Assembly (NCBI GenBank): GCA_009792885.1
Contig: WMCF01000175.1
Coordinates: 255,840-319,839, forward strand
DNA from: Eremophila alpestris peregrina
Taxonomy: Eukaryota; Chordata; Aves; Passeriformes; Alaudidae
DNA: 64,000 nt
Reading direction: 5' to 3'
Part shown: positions 36,001 through 48,259 of the stretch, in pieces
Numbering within the stretch: position 1 is the first letter of the stretch
Layout: the number at the start of each line of letters is the position of its first letter
Notes under the pieces: model-generated
Database searches by the model: none
What the model was told of the DNA's origin: nothing
What the model saw: the letters and a program-made list of their open reading frames with translations, nothing else
Program-made: the position numbers and the translations under genes

Positions 36001-39000
36001 TGAGCTCAGCTGGGGGTTTCTCCTGCTGGAGCTTTGAATAAATGGATTCATCAGAATCGATGTGAATGGATCAACAGTGAAATGCTAATTAGGTCACAAT
36101 CATTAGGCATTGATCAATAATCCATAAATTAATGATGTTCCACTGGAAGAAATATTTTTATTTAGAAAGGTATGTTGACCATTAACACGCTGACACTTTA
36201 TTAATTAATATCAAACTAATTTCAGTAAAATTTCAATTACCATTCTCTTGCCTCACTCACCATAGGCACTTCTTTGAGGACAGTAAGGACCCTGTACCCA
36301 TCATTGGTGCCATCACTTTAAGATGTCATTTTGTCACTGATGGTATTTATGACATCATTTCTGAGGGTTGCATCATTTATTTAATGCCTTTATCCATGAC
36401 ACCAAACAGCATCATCAGCTCAGTGTCTTTGTGATGTCATTTCAATATCATTTTGACCCCATATGACATCATTGATTCAGCATCTTAACACCAAACCCTG
36501 ATGTTTGATGAGGTTGTACTGACTATGATGGTTTTAAAGCCTTAGAAATAGAAACAGCCAGAGAGGTCGTTGCTCCAAATGTGTAGAATCCCACAGGGCT
36601 TTGTCCCTGTCCCCTGATGGTAGCAAGGGCTGTTCAGAATAAGGCAGCAGAATAAAAAATCAGAATTAAATACATGGTGGAGAGGAGCACAGAGCACAGT
36701 GAATGCACACGCTGTGGCTTTAAGGAGCTGCAGGGCAGGGCTGTTAGCTGCGGTATTAATGGGAAAAGAGGCCAAAATCCCTGCTTCCAAAGGATGCAGG
36801 AGATCCCGATTCAGCTACTTAGTTATTCAAGCAGTGATTAATGGTGAGGTGGCGTCATCCTCTCTGATCACGGATATTAAGCAGTGATGGGTTGCAGACA
36901 AACAGCATTAGAAATGCAAGATTGTTTCAGATCATTAGGAAAATACGTAAACTCATTTCTTTAATTAATCTGGATTTAATTAATGGCTGATTGCTTCTGA
37001 TTAAAATAGCACGTGTCTGGGGGAAATGCGTCAAAATTGGAAGTAAAAGGAGAAACTCTTAACGGAGGGAGGGGAAAAAAAAAACATTTCCCCGCTTAAA
37101 CAGAAGAAGAGAGAAAAATGAAAAAGAAGTGTGGAAGATGGTAAAAGAGGGAAGACAAAACAATTCCAAGGGGAAAGCAAGCCAGCAATTCTCCAGATGA
37201 GACTGGTGGGTTTTCCAGAGGCACAGGCTGTCACTGCCTTGCCAGAAATTCCCTCTGAAAGTGGAGTGTCCTGGCTGGGCTGGGCACTGCTGTCCCCAGG
37301 GTCCTGGGGACTGGAGATGTCCCTGGGCTTCAGGACTAGAAACAAGACAGCCCAGGGCACCACCAATCCGTGCTTTCAGTGGATCCATAGAGCATTTCCT
37401 TTAGGGCCATGCCAGGCATTTCCCATGGGATAATGAAAGGATGACAGAGGATCCCGAAAAACTGTGGGATAAAAGTTGCAGTTCCCACTGAGTTAGCCGT
37501 GGGGCTGGGAGCAGGATGGAGCTGATGATTCCAGGTGCCCCGCTGCAGATATCCCTGCTCCCGGCCCCTTCAGCGAGCGACGCTTCTCCAGCATCCCGGG
37601 AAGTTAATCTCCTCCCTCTCTCCCTTGCTGCTAACGGGGTTTGCTTCTCCTCTTAGAGAACAAAAGCTGTTTCCAGAAAGTGCTGTATTTCCTGAGAATG
37701 GCGGCTCCCAGGCTTATCAAATCCCTCACCCCGTTTTTTCCCCCGTGTCTGGCTCCGGCGCTGCCTCCTCTCGCAAGGAGCTGCTCCCGACCGGGCTTGT
37801 CCAAACCCGCCGGGCGTTCCCGGGCTGGCAGCGCTCCTGGGCACCCGTTCGTGGAGCAGGGGGTTTTTAGCAGCCCCCTTTATCACCAGCATGAGCTTCA
37901 CAGTGTCTTGCTGAGCCGACAAGGAGGAGCGCGGCGGAGGGGGGCACGGTGCCACCCTCTCCGTGTCGGAGGGTCACAGGTGGCACGAGGTGACAGGGGC
38001 CATTATCTCTGCGCTCCTGCCGTGGCGGGAGTTTGGATCTGATTTGCTTTGGAATTCCTACCGAAACAATACCTCACGTGCTGCAGCCCTTTGCTTTTTC
38101 CCACGATGCCAGTGCTGCTCGTTCCAAAAGCTTTTTTTTTTTCCCCCTCACATGAACTGTGAATAAATAAACATTGAAGTGGCTGTGGATCGTTGCTGTG
38201 CTGCGTGTCCCGGCGTGCCTGTTTCCTTGGAAAACCTGTGCTTATCCCCAAAAGGGTTTTGCAGGGCTCAGCTGAGCCTGGACCGGAGCCGGCACTGCTG
38301 CATCCTCCTCCCTGCACACGGAGCCTGCGTGCTCGGGCAGGTCCAGCAGCACAAAAGGCGTTCATTACGGAGTCATTACAACTCAGTTACCTCTCCAGGC
38401 AGGAGTTAGGAGCAGAAAGCCTTGCTCAGGGAAATCGGCAGCACCAAGGTAGGATTTTAGCAGTGCTGTGGCTCTGCAGTGACTCAGGGAAGGCTGATTT
38501 AGCTCCAGGCTTTCAAGAGAGATTACCTTGCAGATGCTCCCTTATATTCACTCTGCCAGCAGGTTTATTCTGCAAGCAGCGTGCTGAAATCCTGGGAAAA
38601 CAGAAGGGAATGGCTTTGCCAGTGCTTAGGGCTGAGCTTACAGCACGGCAGAGGCTGGGAAGAGGCAGATTTCTTGAGGTTAACAGTGAATTTGTAAGAA
38701 TAAGAATTTCTTGGGGCTGGCTGGGGCTTCCCCTGATGCAGCTGTGCCCCTCTAAGCAGAGCCCATCCCAAATGTCCCCAAGATGTCTGTCAGCAGAAGG
38801 AGAGGCCATTGGATTCCCCTTTTCCTCCTCCTCTCTGGCTGTGGAAGCCCAGCTCCCCTTAACCTGATGTCAAGCTGACCAACAGGATGATGCCTCCAGA
38901 CCATCTTCAAGTCACCTCCAAGAGCCAGGAAGGCCTGGCTGTCCCCCTGTGCCATGTCACACTGGGCCCCAGACCATGTCACCTCCATGGTGCCCAAGGG

Positions 39001-39654
39001 GCAGAGCACAAGGGCTCCTGGAGGCTCCCAGTGAAGCTTTGTGTGGTTTTCTGCTGAGCCCAGAGATGTTGCAGTCACCAGTGGCAGCTCTGCTTCCTGC
39101 TCAGACCCGGGATCCCATCCTGGAGACTTTTTCATATCACACCCTCTATTTGTCCTTCACCTCACGTGATTTTGGGAGCTGCCATTGCCAAAAAAAAAAA
39201 CGGTTTGGGGATTCTCCTGTTGTGCTGACACCCGGAGAGGGCACGAGTTTCATTCCCAAGCTGGATTTTCTCGGTTTTCCCTGTAGGGGCAGCAGTTGCC
39301 TTTCAAGCCAGCCTAAAGGAAGAAAAATATCTGTATTTTAAAAACGAGCTCCTGTTCCCAGTGAATGCAGCTCTGATAACAGGGCTAACATCAGAATGAG
39401 CCTCTGCTAAGTGGATTTAGCAGTTATCATGTTCAACTCAGTGCCTAAAGCTGCCTAGTGATTTGTTTCCTGTGTCCCCAAGCCAGCTCCATTCCTCAAA
39501 TTAGCATAAGGTCTACAAATCAAGCCTCTTTTGATGATGATAATAATAATAAAAGATATTATGGTTGTCCTGATTGAGTGGAGACAATGATCCTGCCCTG
39601 GAGTGGAGATCTCCAGAGCTCCCTTCCCAACACTGCTGCTGTTGCACCTCAGGT
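36001..39654. other. Non-genic stretch with AT-rich, homeobox-site-rich blocks
   Basis: 36,060-36,250 and 36,830-37,020 are dense in TAATTA/TTAATTAA and ATTAG words. A TGACATCA cluster lies between them. No exon recognised. Several Ser/Pro-rich frames at 37.5-38.9 kb lack splice or homology support. Confidence 0.5.
36296..36490. repeat. Cluster of TGACATCA/TGATGTCA motifs
   Basis: TGACATCA at 36,350-36,357 and 36,464-36,471, its reverse complement TGATGTCA at 36,432-36,439, and many partial copies (AGATGTCATTTTG, GCATCATTTA, ATATCATTTTG). It may be a decayed short tandem repeat or a cluster of CRE/AP-1-like sites. Confidence 0.55.
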
Positions 39655-39897
39655 GAGGGAAAGTCAGGATATTCTATTAGGGAAAGGTTCTTCCCCCAGA
39701 GGGTGCTGGACACTGCCCAGGCTCCCCAGGGAATGGGCACAGCTCCAGGGCTGCCAGAGCTCCAGGAGGGGTTGGATACCACTCCCCAGGATGCACAGGG
39801 TGGGATTGCTGGAGTGTCTGTGCAGGGTCAGAAGCTGGGCTTGATGATCCCTGTGGGTCCTCTCCAACTCTGGGTATTCTGTGATTCTGTCCTTAAC
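39655..39897 (+). mobile_element. CR1 LINE 3' fragment, different subfamily
   Basis: GGTTCTTCCCCCAGAGGGTG, GGGCTTGATGATCCCTGTGG, TCCTCTCCAACTCTGGGTAT and terminal ATTCTGTGATTCTGT. Sense orientation; the octamer tail is complete. Confidence 0.9.
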
Positions 39898-42855
39898 ACA
39901 GAATAAATCTCTGTCTGGATCCTCTCATCCTTTCACAGCTAAAACAGGTGGATATCCTCTTAGCAGCTTGATAAATATATAGAATCAAATAAACCTTGAG
40001 GGCATCAGGCTCTCCATGGGAGGACAAGCATCAAATGTTTTCCCAGCTTTGGGGCTTCTACAGTTCTCCCCACAACAGCCTCTGGGTACAAAAATCTGGT
40101 GCTGCTGTTTTTAGGCAGAAAGGAAACAAGGGGAGAAGCTGATGATAAGGTTCTCATTTTGATGGCAGATGTTGGTAACTCGAAGATTTAACACCCAAGT
40201 CCAAGTGGAACGAGAGTACATTACTTGAGTGGGATTGCAGAATAGTATAAGCCACAGAAAAGTCAGAATGATACAACCTCCTCACTCCTGCTGAGCCTGG
40301 ATCCCTCCAGCGTGGCCACACAATTTATAAGTGTAAAAAGATGTCATTTCCTCCTCTGCTAGAGAAAGAAAAGGCAGCTCAAAGCAGCTTGGTGGCATTG
40401 CTGGGGCTCAGACCTCCCTGTGCCGGGCCGAGGTTCCTCTGAGAGGAGGAGATGGCAGACGGTGTGTGGGGAGAAGGCGGGAGGAGGAGCGGCTCCCATC
40501 AGATCCAGCGGGAGTTTTGTGTGGAGCACAATCCCATTAGCGGTGTCATTCACGGGTCACGGCCCCAGGGCTGAGGGCTGAATGTGTTTGTTCTGCAAAC
40601 TGGGCTAATATTGTGAGGAGCATAAAAGAGCATGTGTAATGTGTGTTTGGCCTCTGTTTGCAGATCACAGCAGAGAATGTTTCCTTGAAATTGTATTAGC
40701 TCGGATCCAATTTGAGGGTAACTTACAGCCAGGAAAGGTTTCCATGTCACTGAGAACAACCACCATCTTTTTAATGTTTAATACATCAGAAATCAGAGCA
40801 AAACAAGTTTTGCTCTTGGTTTGGAATGAGACAGCTGGAAGAAAATGAAACTCTGACCCCCCTTGAGTCATCCAAGGCTTGGGCTTTGTCCTGGAGGATG
40901 CTGTGACACCCAGGTGACCTGGCAGCCAGCAAAGGGAGAGGCTGCCCTGAGCTTTTTGGATAAAAATGCAGACTGTGGAGATGGCATCATGAGAGGTCAC
41001 CCAAAGCTCAGGTTAACACAGCAGCCTCTCTTTAGATGGGCTGTGCTGGAGTCCAGATTTGGAGCTGGGGATTGTCACAGGGCTCTATCAAATGCCACTG
41101 CCAGTGTGGTGGCTTCACTGTCACACTCCTGGCCATCATTCCCTTTGTTGCTCTCACTTTTCTGGTGGCATTGCTGTTGTCTGTTGCCTCTGCCCTGGCT
41201 GGAAACAATTCTCTCTGCAGCAGCAATTTGATTTCCATGCTCAACCATCACTGGGTGTGATTATCACCACTGCAGGAGTACCCTTGGTGCAAGGAGGATT
41301 TATTGGACATGATTAATAAGCACAAATAGTTTATCTGGTGTCACCCAGTGTCCCATGTGCACCACGAGCTGCAAATGTCCTTCACTGCCTGCTTAAATCC
41401 ACAGCAGCAAGAACCCAGGACTGATAATGATAGTCCTGAACCTAAACCAGGGGAAAGCTGGCTCCAGTTGAGTGTAGTGTGGTATTTTTGATGCAGGAAG
41501 GGAGAATAATTCCTGCTGGGTACGTTCATGAATGCAGATGTGATTTGGATGGCACCAACAGGACGTTTAGAAATGGAAATCTCATTATCCTGACAGTAAT
41601 TCGGGACTATTACAGGGAAGCTCAGGGTCTTTAATCAGTAACACTGTATTAGCATAACAGAGCTGATGGTGATAAAGTAAAATACACTGATTAAAGAACA
41701 TTTTTCTCTACCAAAGATCTGCTATCTGCCATATCCAAACACATCAGTGGGCCAAATGCTGCCTTTGATTTGCTGAACTGTTCTCTCCAAGCCAAGGGGA
41801 GCATTGGTGGGTTTGCCTCCTGCCCTGATCTGCTTGGCAGCAGCAAAATCACATACATATATATATAGACATATAAAAATGGTGTCTGTTACCTTAGAAA
41901 GGTTCTTCTCTGGCTTCATTCTAACCCCACTGAGGTTTGATGCTGAGGTGACAACAGCTTTATTCTCTCCATGCCCCAGGGGCTGTTGTGCAAGCACAGT
42001 TCCCATAGGGATGGGCATGAGGAGTCAGATGAGGAGTCCATATGGAACACGGAGCTGCTGCTGCAGGACTCTGGGTGCCACAGGGCTTCTCTGGGTGTTT
42101 AACAGCCCGTGGTTTTCTCCAGCTAAAAATAACGTGCTCTAAGGCCTTGGAAGAATTAGCTGGCTTCCCTGAGTGAGGAGAAGCACTGACTTTCTGTGTC
42201 AGCTCAAAGTTATTCCCAGGAATGAATCAGCCCTTGTTCTGACCACATGCTCTGGAATGGGCTCCCTGACTCTGCTGCTGCCTCAGCAGCAAATGCCAAG
42301 GAGCATCAGGAGTCAGAAAGGCTCCAGGAGGAGATCTCCCACTCTGGATGCTGGCATCAAGCTTTTGCAAAGTGTGTTTAACTTGAGCAAAATATCTGGG
42401 GGTTTCAAATCATAATGGTGAGATAGTTGCAAATGCCACCAGCGTTTTTCCTGGTTAAATAAACTCTGAGGGACACTCCTGTTCATTAGCAGGAAGATTT
42501 ATAATGAATACAGAAGCTGCAAAAGGATATTCAGGCTGCCATCAGCAGCTTTGGTAGGACCAGAAAAGGCAGGGCAGGATCTTTAAACACACAGCCCATT
42601 AAACACACAGACCACAAGTGTTTTGTTCTGTGTCTATTTAAATCAGAGTAAAAATACACCAACAGAGGGAACAGATTGGCTTTTAAAATATTCCATGAGA
42701 TAAACAACAGCTTTGGCTAAGTCCAACCGAATGAGTTTTACCTTAGGAGAAGTTTAAGTAGTCTTGGAGGTCAGGGGAAATGTTGAGGGTGGCACGAGCT
42801 GAGCTGCTTTGTAAACTTGTCCTGCAAAAATAAGCAACATTGGTTAGAAAAACCA
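39898..42855. other. Non-genic stretch
   Basis: Contains a short (TA)n patch at about 41,855-41,870; otherwise unique. Confidence 0.55.
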
Positions 42856-43066
42856 GAAAGGTCTGGGTTGGAAGGGACCTTAAAGCCCATCTCATCCCAC
42901 CCCTGCCTTGGCAGGGACAGCTCCCACTGTCCCAGGCTGCTCCAAGCCCTGTCCAACCTGGCCTTGGACAATGCCAGGGATCCAGGGGCAGCCACAGCTG
43001 TGCCAGGGCTCCCCATCCTCCCAGGGAAGGATTTATACCTACACCTACTCCCCTTGTCCTATCACT
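42856..43066 (-). mobile_element. CR1 LINE 3' fragment
   Basis: AGAAAGGTCTGGGTTGGAAG, CCAGGCTGCTCCAAGCCCTG and CCCCTTGTCCTATCACTCC; reverse CR1. Confidence 0.92.
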
Positions 43067-44479
43067 CCACAATTTGCAGTCCTAGGGTCTGCTTCGAGCC
43101 TGAAGTTTTTCCCAAGCTGAAATTATAGAGAGGCTAAACCAGAGGCTTTATGAAAGGAACAAGCTGCAACCTCTTAGTGGAAAAGGGGATATTTTACAGT
43201 TAGTTAGAAGAGCCAAGTGTCACCTCTTTTTTATTTTAATCTTATTCCAACCCCGTGATTTCCCAAAAATAGACTCACTCACCAGGAACGTCACATTCAT
43301 CTTGGTTCAGCTAATGATATTTATACTTTTATATTGGATGGGATTAATTTTCCTATCCTGTTAATGCAGCATGTGATCATTAAATACCTTTATTGCACGC
43401 GTAGACATATATTTTCTGTGTCAGAAAGGAAAGCAAGTGGCATTTTAAATTACTGAGTGATGATTGTAGGTGGCCGTTTTCCACAGTTCTGAAGGAATTC
43501 CTTTCATGATGATAAATGGGGTAAGACTCCCTTTTTACACAGAATCAGTTCACAAGTGAGTTTATTTGACAGTCAGGGGTTGTGGGTCTACTGAAGAGCA
43601 TTTCCCACAAGGGTGCCTGTGTTAAGGCAGTGAACATGTGTAACAGTACCTTATGGAGGAGAGGCACTGAAACTTCCCAAATGATGGGTTTGGCTACTGA
43701 CACCTTGCACAGCTAATGCTGAAGCTCACATCCTGCCAAATTTCACTGAGCCTTTTTTCACATCCACAGCTCACGGGAGTGCCTAAGCAAAAAGAGATCC
43801 AATGACAAGCACAGGAAATTCTTATCCTGGCATTTTAAGTAAAAGGTTTTACAGAATCGATTCGCAGCCATGTGCCATTAAGGTATCAACTGCAAAAGTG
43901 AATTCCAGCACGGGAAATCTGCCAAAAAGAAGAGATTTTTATCCTGACAGGAGTGAAACAAACAGACATTCAATCGAGGTAGATGTCAGGAAAGCCAAGA
44001 GAAGTAAGAGCTCCATTCTACACAGCACTGTTTCCCCAGACATAAAAAGAGTGATTACAAAAGAGACCCTGCTGCTTGTGAAACTCTAAAGCTTGAGTTT
44101 GTGGCTCCTGAAGGGACCAGCCCAGTGCCTTCACCAAAATCACCACAGCCCCCATAACCTCCCACAGAAAGCAAGAAGAAAACTGCTGGGGTTTGACCGT
44201 GTTATGAGGCAGCACCTCCCACATGCAGCTCATTTCTGTGCACAGAGGTTTGTTTCCTCAGCCACAACAACACAGAAAACTTCAGCCTTGGTGGCTATTT
44301 TTCCTGTCAGACAGGAATTTGAGTAATACCTTCCCCAGTTTTGCTTCAAAGGAAAGCTTTCCCATCTCTTCCATTCAGTGTTGCACTGGTCCCTCATTCA
44401 TGGGCTGTTTCAAGGGGGCTCCCAAACCCTCCCAGTGTGTCCTGGCACTGCTGGCTCAGTGGGCATGCTGGTGTCCCAT
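43067..44479. other. Non-genic stretch
   Basis: Unique sequence; nothing recognised. Confidence 0.55.
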
Positions 44480-44545
44480 CAGAGGTTGGAGCCCTTGGAG
44501 GCCTTTTCCAACCATAATGATTCTGTGGTTGTGTGATTCCATGGA
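44480..44545 (+). mobile_element. Short diverged CR1 3' remnant
   Basis: GGAGGCCTTTTCCAACCATAATGATTCTGTGGTTGTGTGATTCC is a CR1-type terminal region in sense orientation (quoted with key parts CCTTTTCCAACC and ATTCTGTG). Confidence 0.7.
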
Positions 44546-45442
44546 AGGTGTGCTACCCCACATCCACCCTGCACCCCCCAGCTGCAGGCTGGGGGTCAGG
44601 GGCCATCACTCCACCCCTGTCACTACCAGGGAATGATTGGCTTTGACTGCTCTGTCACCACAGACCTGCAAACACCAGGGATCCTGAAGAGGGGTAAAAC
44701 ATCCCATTCATTGTTTAATTTTGGGTTTGAGTGGATTCTCCACACACACATAGCTTTCTGCTTTCAGCATGGGACTCAAAGTCATTCCCAAAGCAGGACG
44801 TGGCAGCACCATTTCTCCACCCACCCTGTATCCAGATCCATGCCCCAAGCACTGTTGCCCTTTTCAACCCCGTGTAAAGAAGAGGAAATGACTTTACCTT
44901 AATGAATGGGAAAGCCAGCTCACAAGTCCCTTTTCCTTTATCCCTGCTCACAGTGTTACTGACACACGCTGATTCGGAGGGGCAAGCAGCCTAAAGTTTT
45001 TCATTTGTTCCCCCAGTCCTCAGTGGGGATGTTAAGACAAAAGACTAAGACTCAGCTAGCCCCAGCTGAATGCCTCTTCCTGTTCATTTGCCTTTTGTGG
45101 TGTAAGTGCTAATGGTGCTGAAAGAAAGAGCCCGATGACTGACACGTGCTGCTTCATTCCCGTCATTGGGATCTGTGCTCTGAAACACAGGATCAGCTGA
45201 GCCCTGGGCAGAGCTGGCAGCAAAACATCTTCCCTCTGCAGAGCTCTGCCACCAGCCTCAGCCTGGCTTTGGGTGGGGTAAAACCTTTCCCAAAGTATAG
45301 TGGATGATATGTTTAGTTTGCAACCCACACTGTCTGGGCAATGTAAAAACTGTGCAACGTATAAGAGGGAAACCAAGCAGACTGTGAGTGCAGGGAACAG
45401 ATTTCAGTGTGAGTTACCAGGGGCACCCTCAGTAACTTCACA
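44546..45442. other. Non-genic stretch
   Basis: Unique sequence; nothing recognised. Confidence 0.55.
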
Positions 45443-46315
45443 GACAGCACCAGGCTGGGAGTGTGGATGTGCAGGAGGGCAGGAGCTCTGCAGAGGGATC
45501 AGCACAGGCTGGATCCATGGGCTGAGTTCAGCAAAGCCAAGTGCTGGGTGCTGCCCCAGGCTCAGCCCAGGCCCTGCAGCTCCAGGCTGGGGCACAGGGG
45601 CTGCAAAGGGCCCGAGGGGAAAGGCCCTGGGGGTGCTGTGCCAGCGGCTGGGCAGGAGCCCAGGGGTGCCCAGGGGGGCACGAGGCCAATGGCCCCTGGG
45701 CTGGGCCAGCCATGGGGTGGCCACAGGCCCAGGGCAGTGACTGTCCCTCTGTGCTGGCCCTGCTGAGGGACCTCCAGGGCTGTGTCCAGTTCTGGGCCCT
45801 CCTGGCCAGAGAGCCCTGGAGGGGCTGGGGCGTGTCCAGGGAAGGGAACGGGGCTGGGGAAGGGGCTGGAGCCCCAGGAGAGGCTGAGGNNNNNNNNNNN
45901 NNNNNNNNNNNNNNNNNNNNNNNNNNNNNNNNNNNNNNNNNNNNNNNNNNNNNNNNNNNNNNNNNNNNNNNNNNNNNNNNNNNNNNNNNNNNNNNNNNNN
46001 NNNNNNNNNNNNNNNNNNNNNNNNNNNNNNNNNNNNNNNNNNNNNNNNNNNNNNNNNNNNNNNNNNNNNNNNNNNNNNNNNNNNNNNNNNNNNNNNNNNN
46101 NNNNNNNNNNNNNNNNNNNNNNNNNNNNNNNNNNNNNNNNNNNNNNNNNNNNNNNNNNNNNNNNNNNNNNNNNNNNNNNNNNNNNNNNNNNNNNNNNNNN
46201 NNNNNNNNNNNNNNNNNNNNNNNNNNNNNNNNNNNNNNNNNNNNNNNNNNNNNNNNNNNNNNNNCTCCATGGGCTGGGAGGGCTTTGCCAGCCTCAGGGA
46301 TCCTGGGATTCTGTG
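45443..46315 (+). mobile_element. Longest GC-rich CR1 copy, interrupted by an assembly gap
   Basis: Starts near AGCACCAGGCTGGGAGTGTG, passes CTGTGTCCAGTTCTGGGCCC (the ORF2 CVQFWA segment) and ends GGATCCTGGGATTCTGTGAA. The middle 375 bases are N. It reaches further 5' than the other copies of this subfamily, but the reading frame is broken. Confidence 0.85.
45890..46264. other. Assembly gap (375 N)
   Basis: Run of N inside the CR1 copy. Sequence on both sides belongs to the same CR1 subfamily, so the missing bases are probably the part seen at 6.45-6.80 and 33.48-33.83 kb. Confidence 0.98.
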
Positions 46316-47987
46316 AACCAGCAAGAGCAGTTGATTAATTCATCCAGTGCTATTCCTTTTAGTGTGGTTATGTCAGATAGGGTTTGGGCTTGGATGGCCA
46401 AAGAAGACCATGGTAAGGAAGTTTGCTGACAGCACAAAGCTGACAGTGCCCCAGTACAGAGAACAACAGTTAGGATGAAGTTTAACAGTGAGAAATTCTT
46501 GCAGCAAACAGGAATTTCTGCTGCAAACTCATCAGTTCAGCAGGACAAAGGAAGAGAAAGGCTTGAAGAGAGCAGCAGATCTGCAGGCAGCTGGGAGCCC
46601 TCGATGTGGCACAGCCACCTAAGAGCAAACAGGAGTTTGAGGTGACTCAGAAGTGCCATTATCAGACACGGAGAGAGATTGACTCTCCCCACTGTGGGTG
46701 GCCACAGCCACAGCCACCCCCGGGCAGGGAAGCAGGGAAGCACTGCTGGGTGGTGCACTGCTCCTGAGAGGGCACTCAGATCGCTGCAAACCAGACATGA
46801 GTGGACATGGACCGGACAGCAGGAGGATTCTGGGCTGGAAAGGGATGCTTTGGGAGCAGCCTTCCAGCAGTAAATGACCCAGCTGGCCTCAGGATGAATT
46901 CAGCAATCTTGGGGAGAGGAAGGAGGTGCTTTGCTGCCTCTGGTGGCAGACACTGGGCTCGATGAGATGGGATGTTTCCCTCCTGTCTCCCTCTGCTTCC
47001 AACCAGAGGTTCCAGGCTGCAGCTCTCTTTCACAGCCCAGCTCTTGCCCAAGACAAAAGGGGTGTTATACAAACAACAATAGTGTGACTTCCCCTGCCCA
47101 GTGCCAGCCATCCCCGCAGGAAAACAGGGGGGGGGGAAGCTCTGAAAGAGCTTCAGAAAAATTCAGTGTCAGGAGTTGGCATGAAATGAGTCCAACTGTA
47201 TCACGCTGCCTTCAAAGCCACATCTTATTAAATCATTCAGATGAAGGACTGGAAACAGGGGCAGTTTGCCAAGGTATTCAGCAGATGTACAGCCACGGCT
47301 GGTCAGCAGCTTTCTAAAATTACCACAGTCATCTAAGACAGATTTTCTTCATGACCAAGGCAGCTTTTTAGTAGATTCAGGAAACAAAATGTTGTCTGGT
47401 AACATTTCTCCTAATTCTAAGGCAGTAAATTATCTTTGTGATACTGCATTTCAATTCCTTCTACATTTTCTATTCCTGTTCAGAATTTTTATTTTCTTTT
47501 TAAAAAATGCTGATTGTCCTCATTTACCCTAAGAAGAATGAAGGCCATGCTAACTTCTGCCTAGTTGTAAAAGGCTGATTTATAGGGAATAATTTCAAGA
47601 AATTTGGAGGCCATTTAAATACTGTTCAGAATTTCTTTCTTATCTGGTCTAGTCAACTTTTGCCACTTTATTTTTTCCATGGAAAGTAACAACTCACTGC
47701 TGCTCACTTTGCTTCTCTGCCTGCTCTTCCCTGGCCTGTTTTATGAAGCTGAGCTTTCATCTCCTCTAGTCATGAGAGATGGTGAGGCATTAGGAAGCCA
47801 AGGAAATTATTGTAGTTGCCAATACACTCTCACAAGAGGAGAAGAAAATACTGAGGGTGAACTCCCAGTCCCTTCAGCGTTAGAATGCAGCCAGGTGCTT
47901 ATTCTGTCCTCCCCAAAGCCTGCAGCCAGGCCAAAGGTACCTCATGGTTATGGATGCAAGGGCAGTCCCCACCAGTTGTCACACAAC
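46316..47987. other. Non-genic stretch
   Basis: AGGAAGTTTGCTGACAGCAC at about 46,416 weakly resembles an older CR1 segment; the rest is unique. Confidence 0.5.
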
Positions 47988-48259
47988 CATAGAATAACAG
48001 AATCCCAGGATCCCTGAGGCTGGCAAAGCCCTCCCAGCCCATGGAGTGCCAGCTGTGCCCCATCCCCACCTTGTCCCCAGCCCAGAGCACTCAGTGCCAC
48101 CTCCAGCCCTTCCTTGCACACCTCCAGCCATGGGCACTCCAAAGCTCCCTGGGCAGCCCCTGCCAAGGCCTGAGCACCCTTTCCATGCACAAATTCCTGC
48201 TGCTGCCCAAGCTGAGCCTGCCCTGGCACAGCCTGAGGCCCTTTGCCCTTGTGCTGTCC
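47988..48259 (-). mobile_element. GC-rich CR1 copy, 5'-truncated
   Basis: CATAGAATAACAGAATCCCA at the 3' end, then the same GC-rich block as at 33.48 kb with no difference seen over about 210 bp, breaking off at CCTTGTGCTGTCC. Confidence 0.93.

Noticed and set aside
45404..46338. Open frames of 215-306 codons spanning the N run
   Set aside because: The frames exist only because N codons do not stop; the flanks are CR1.
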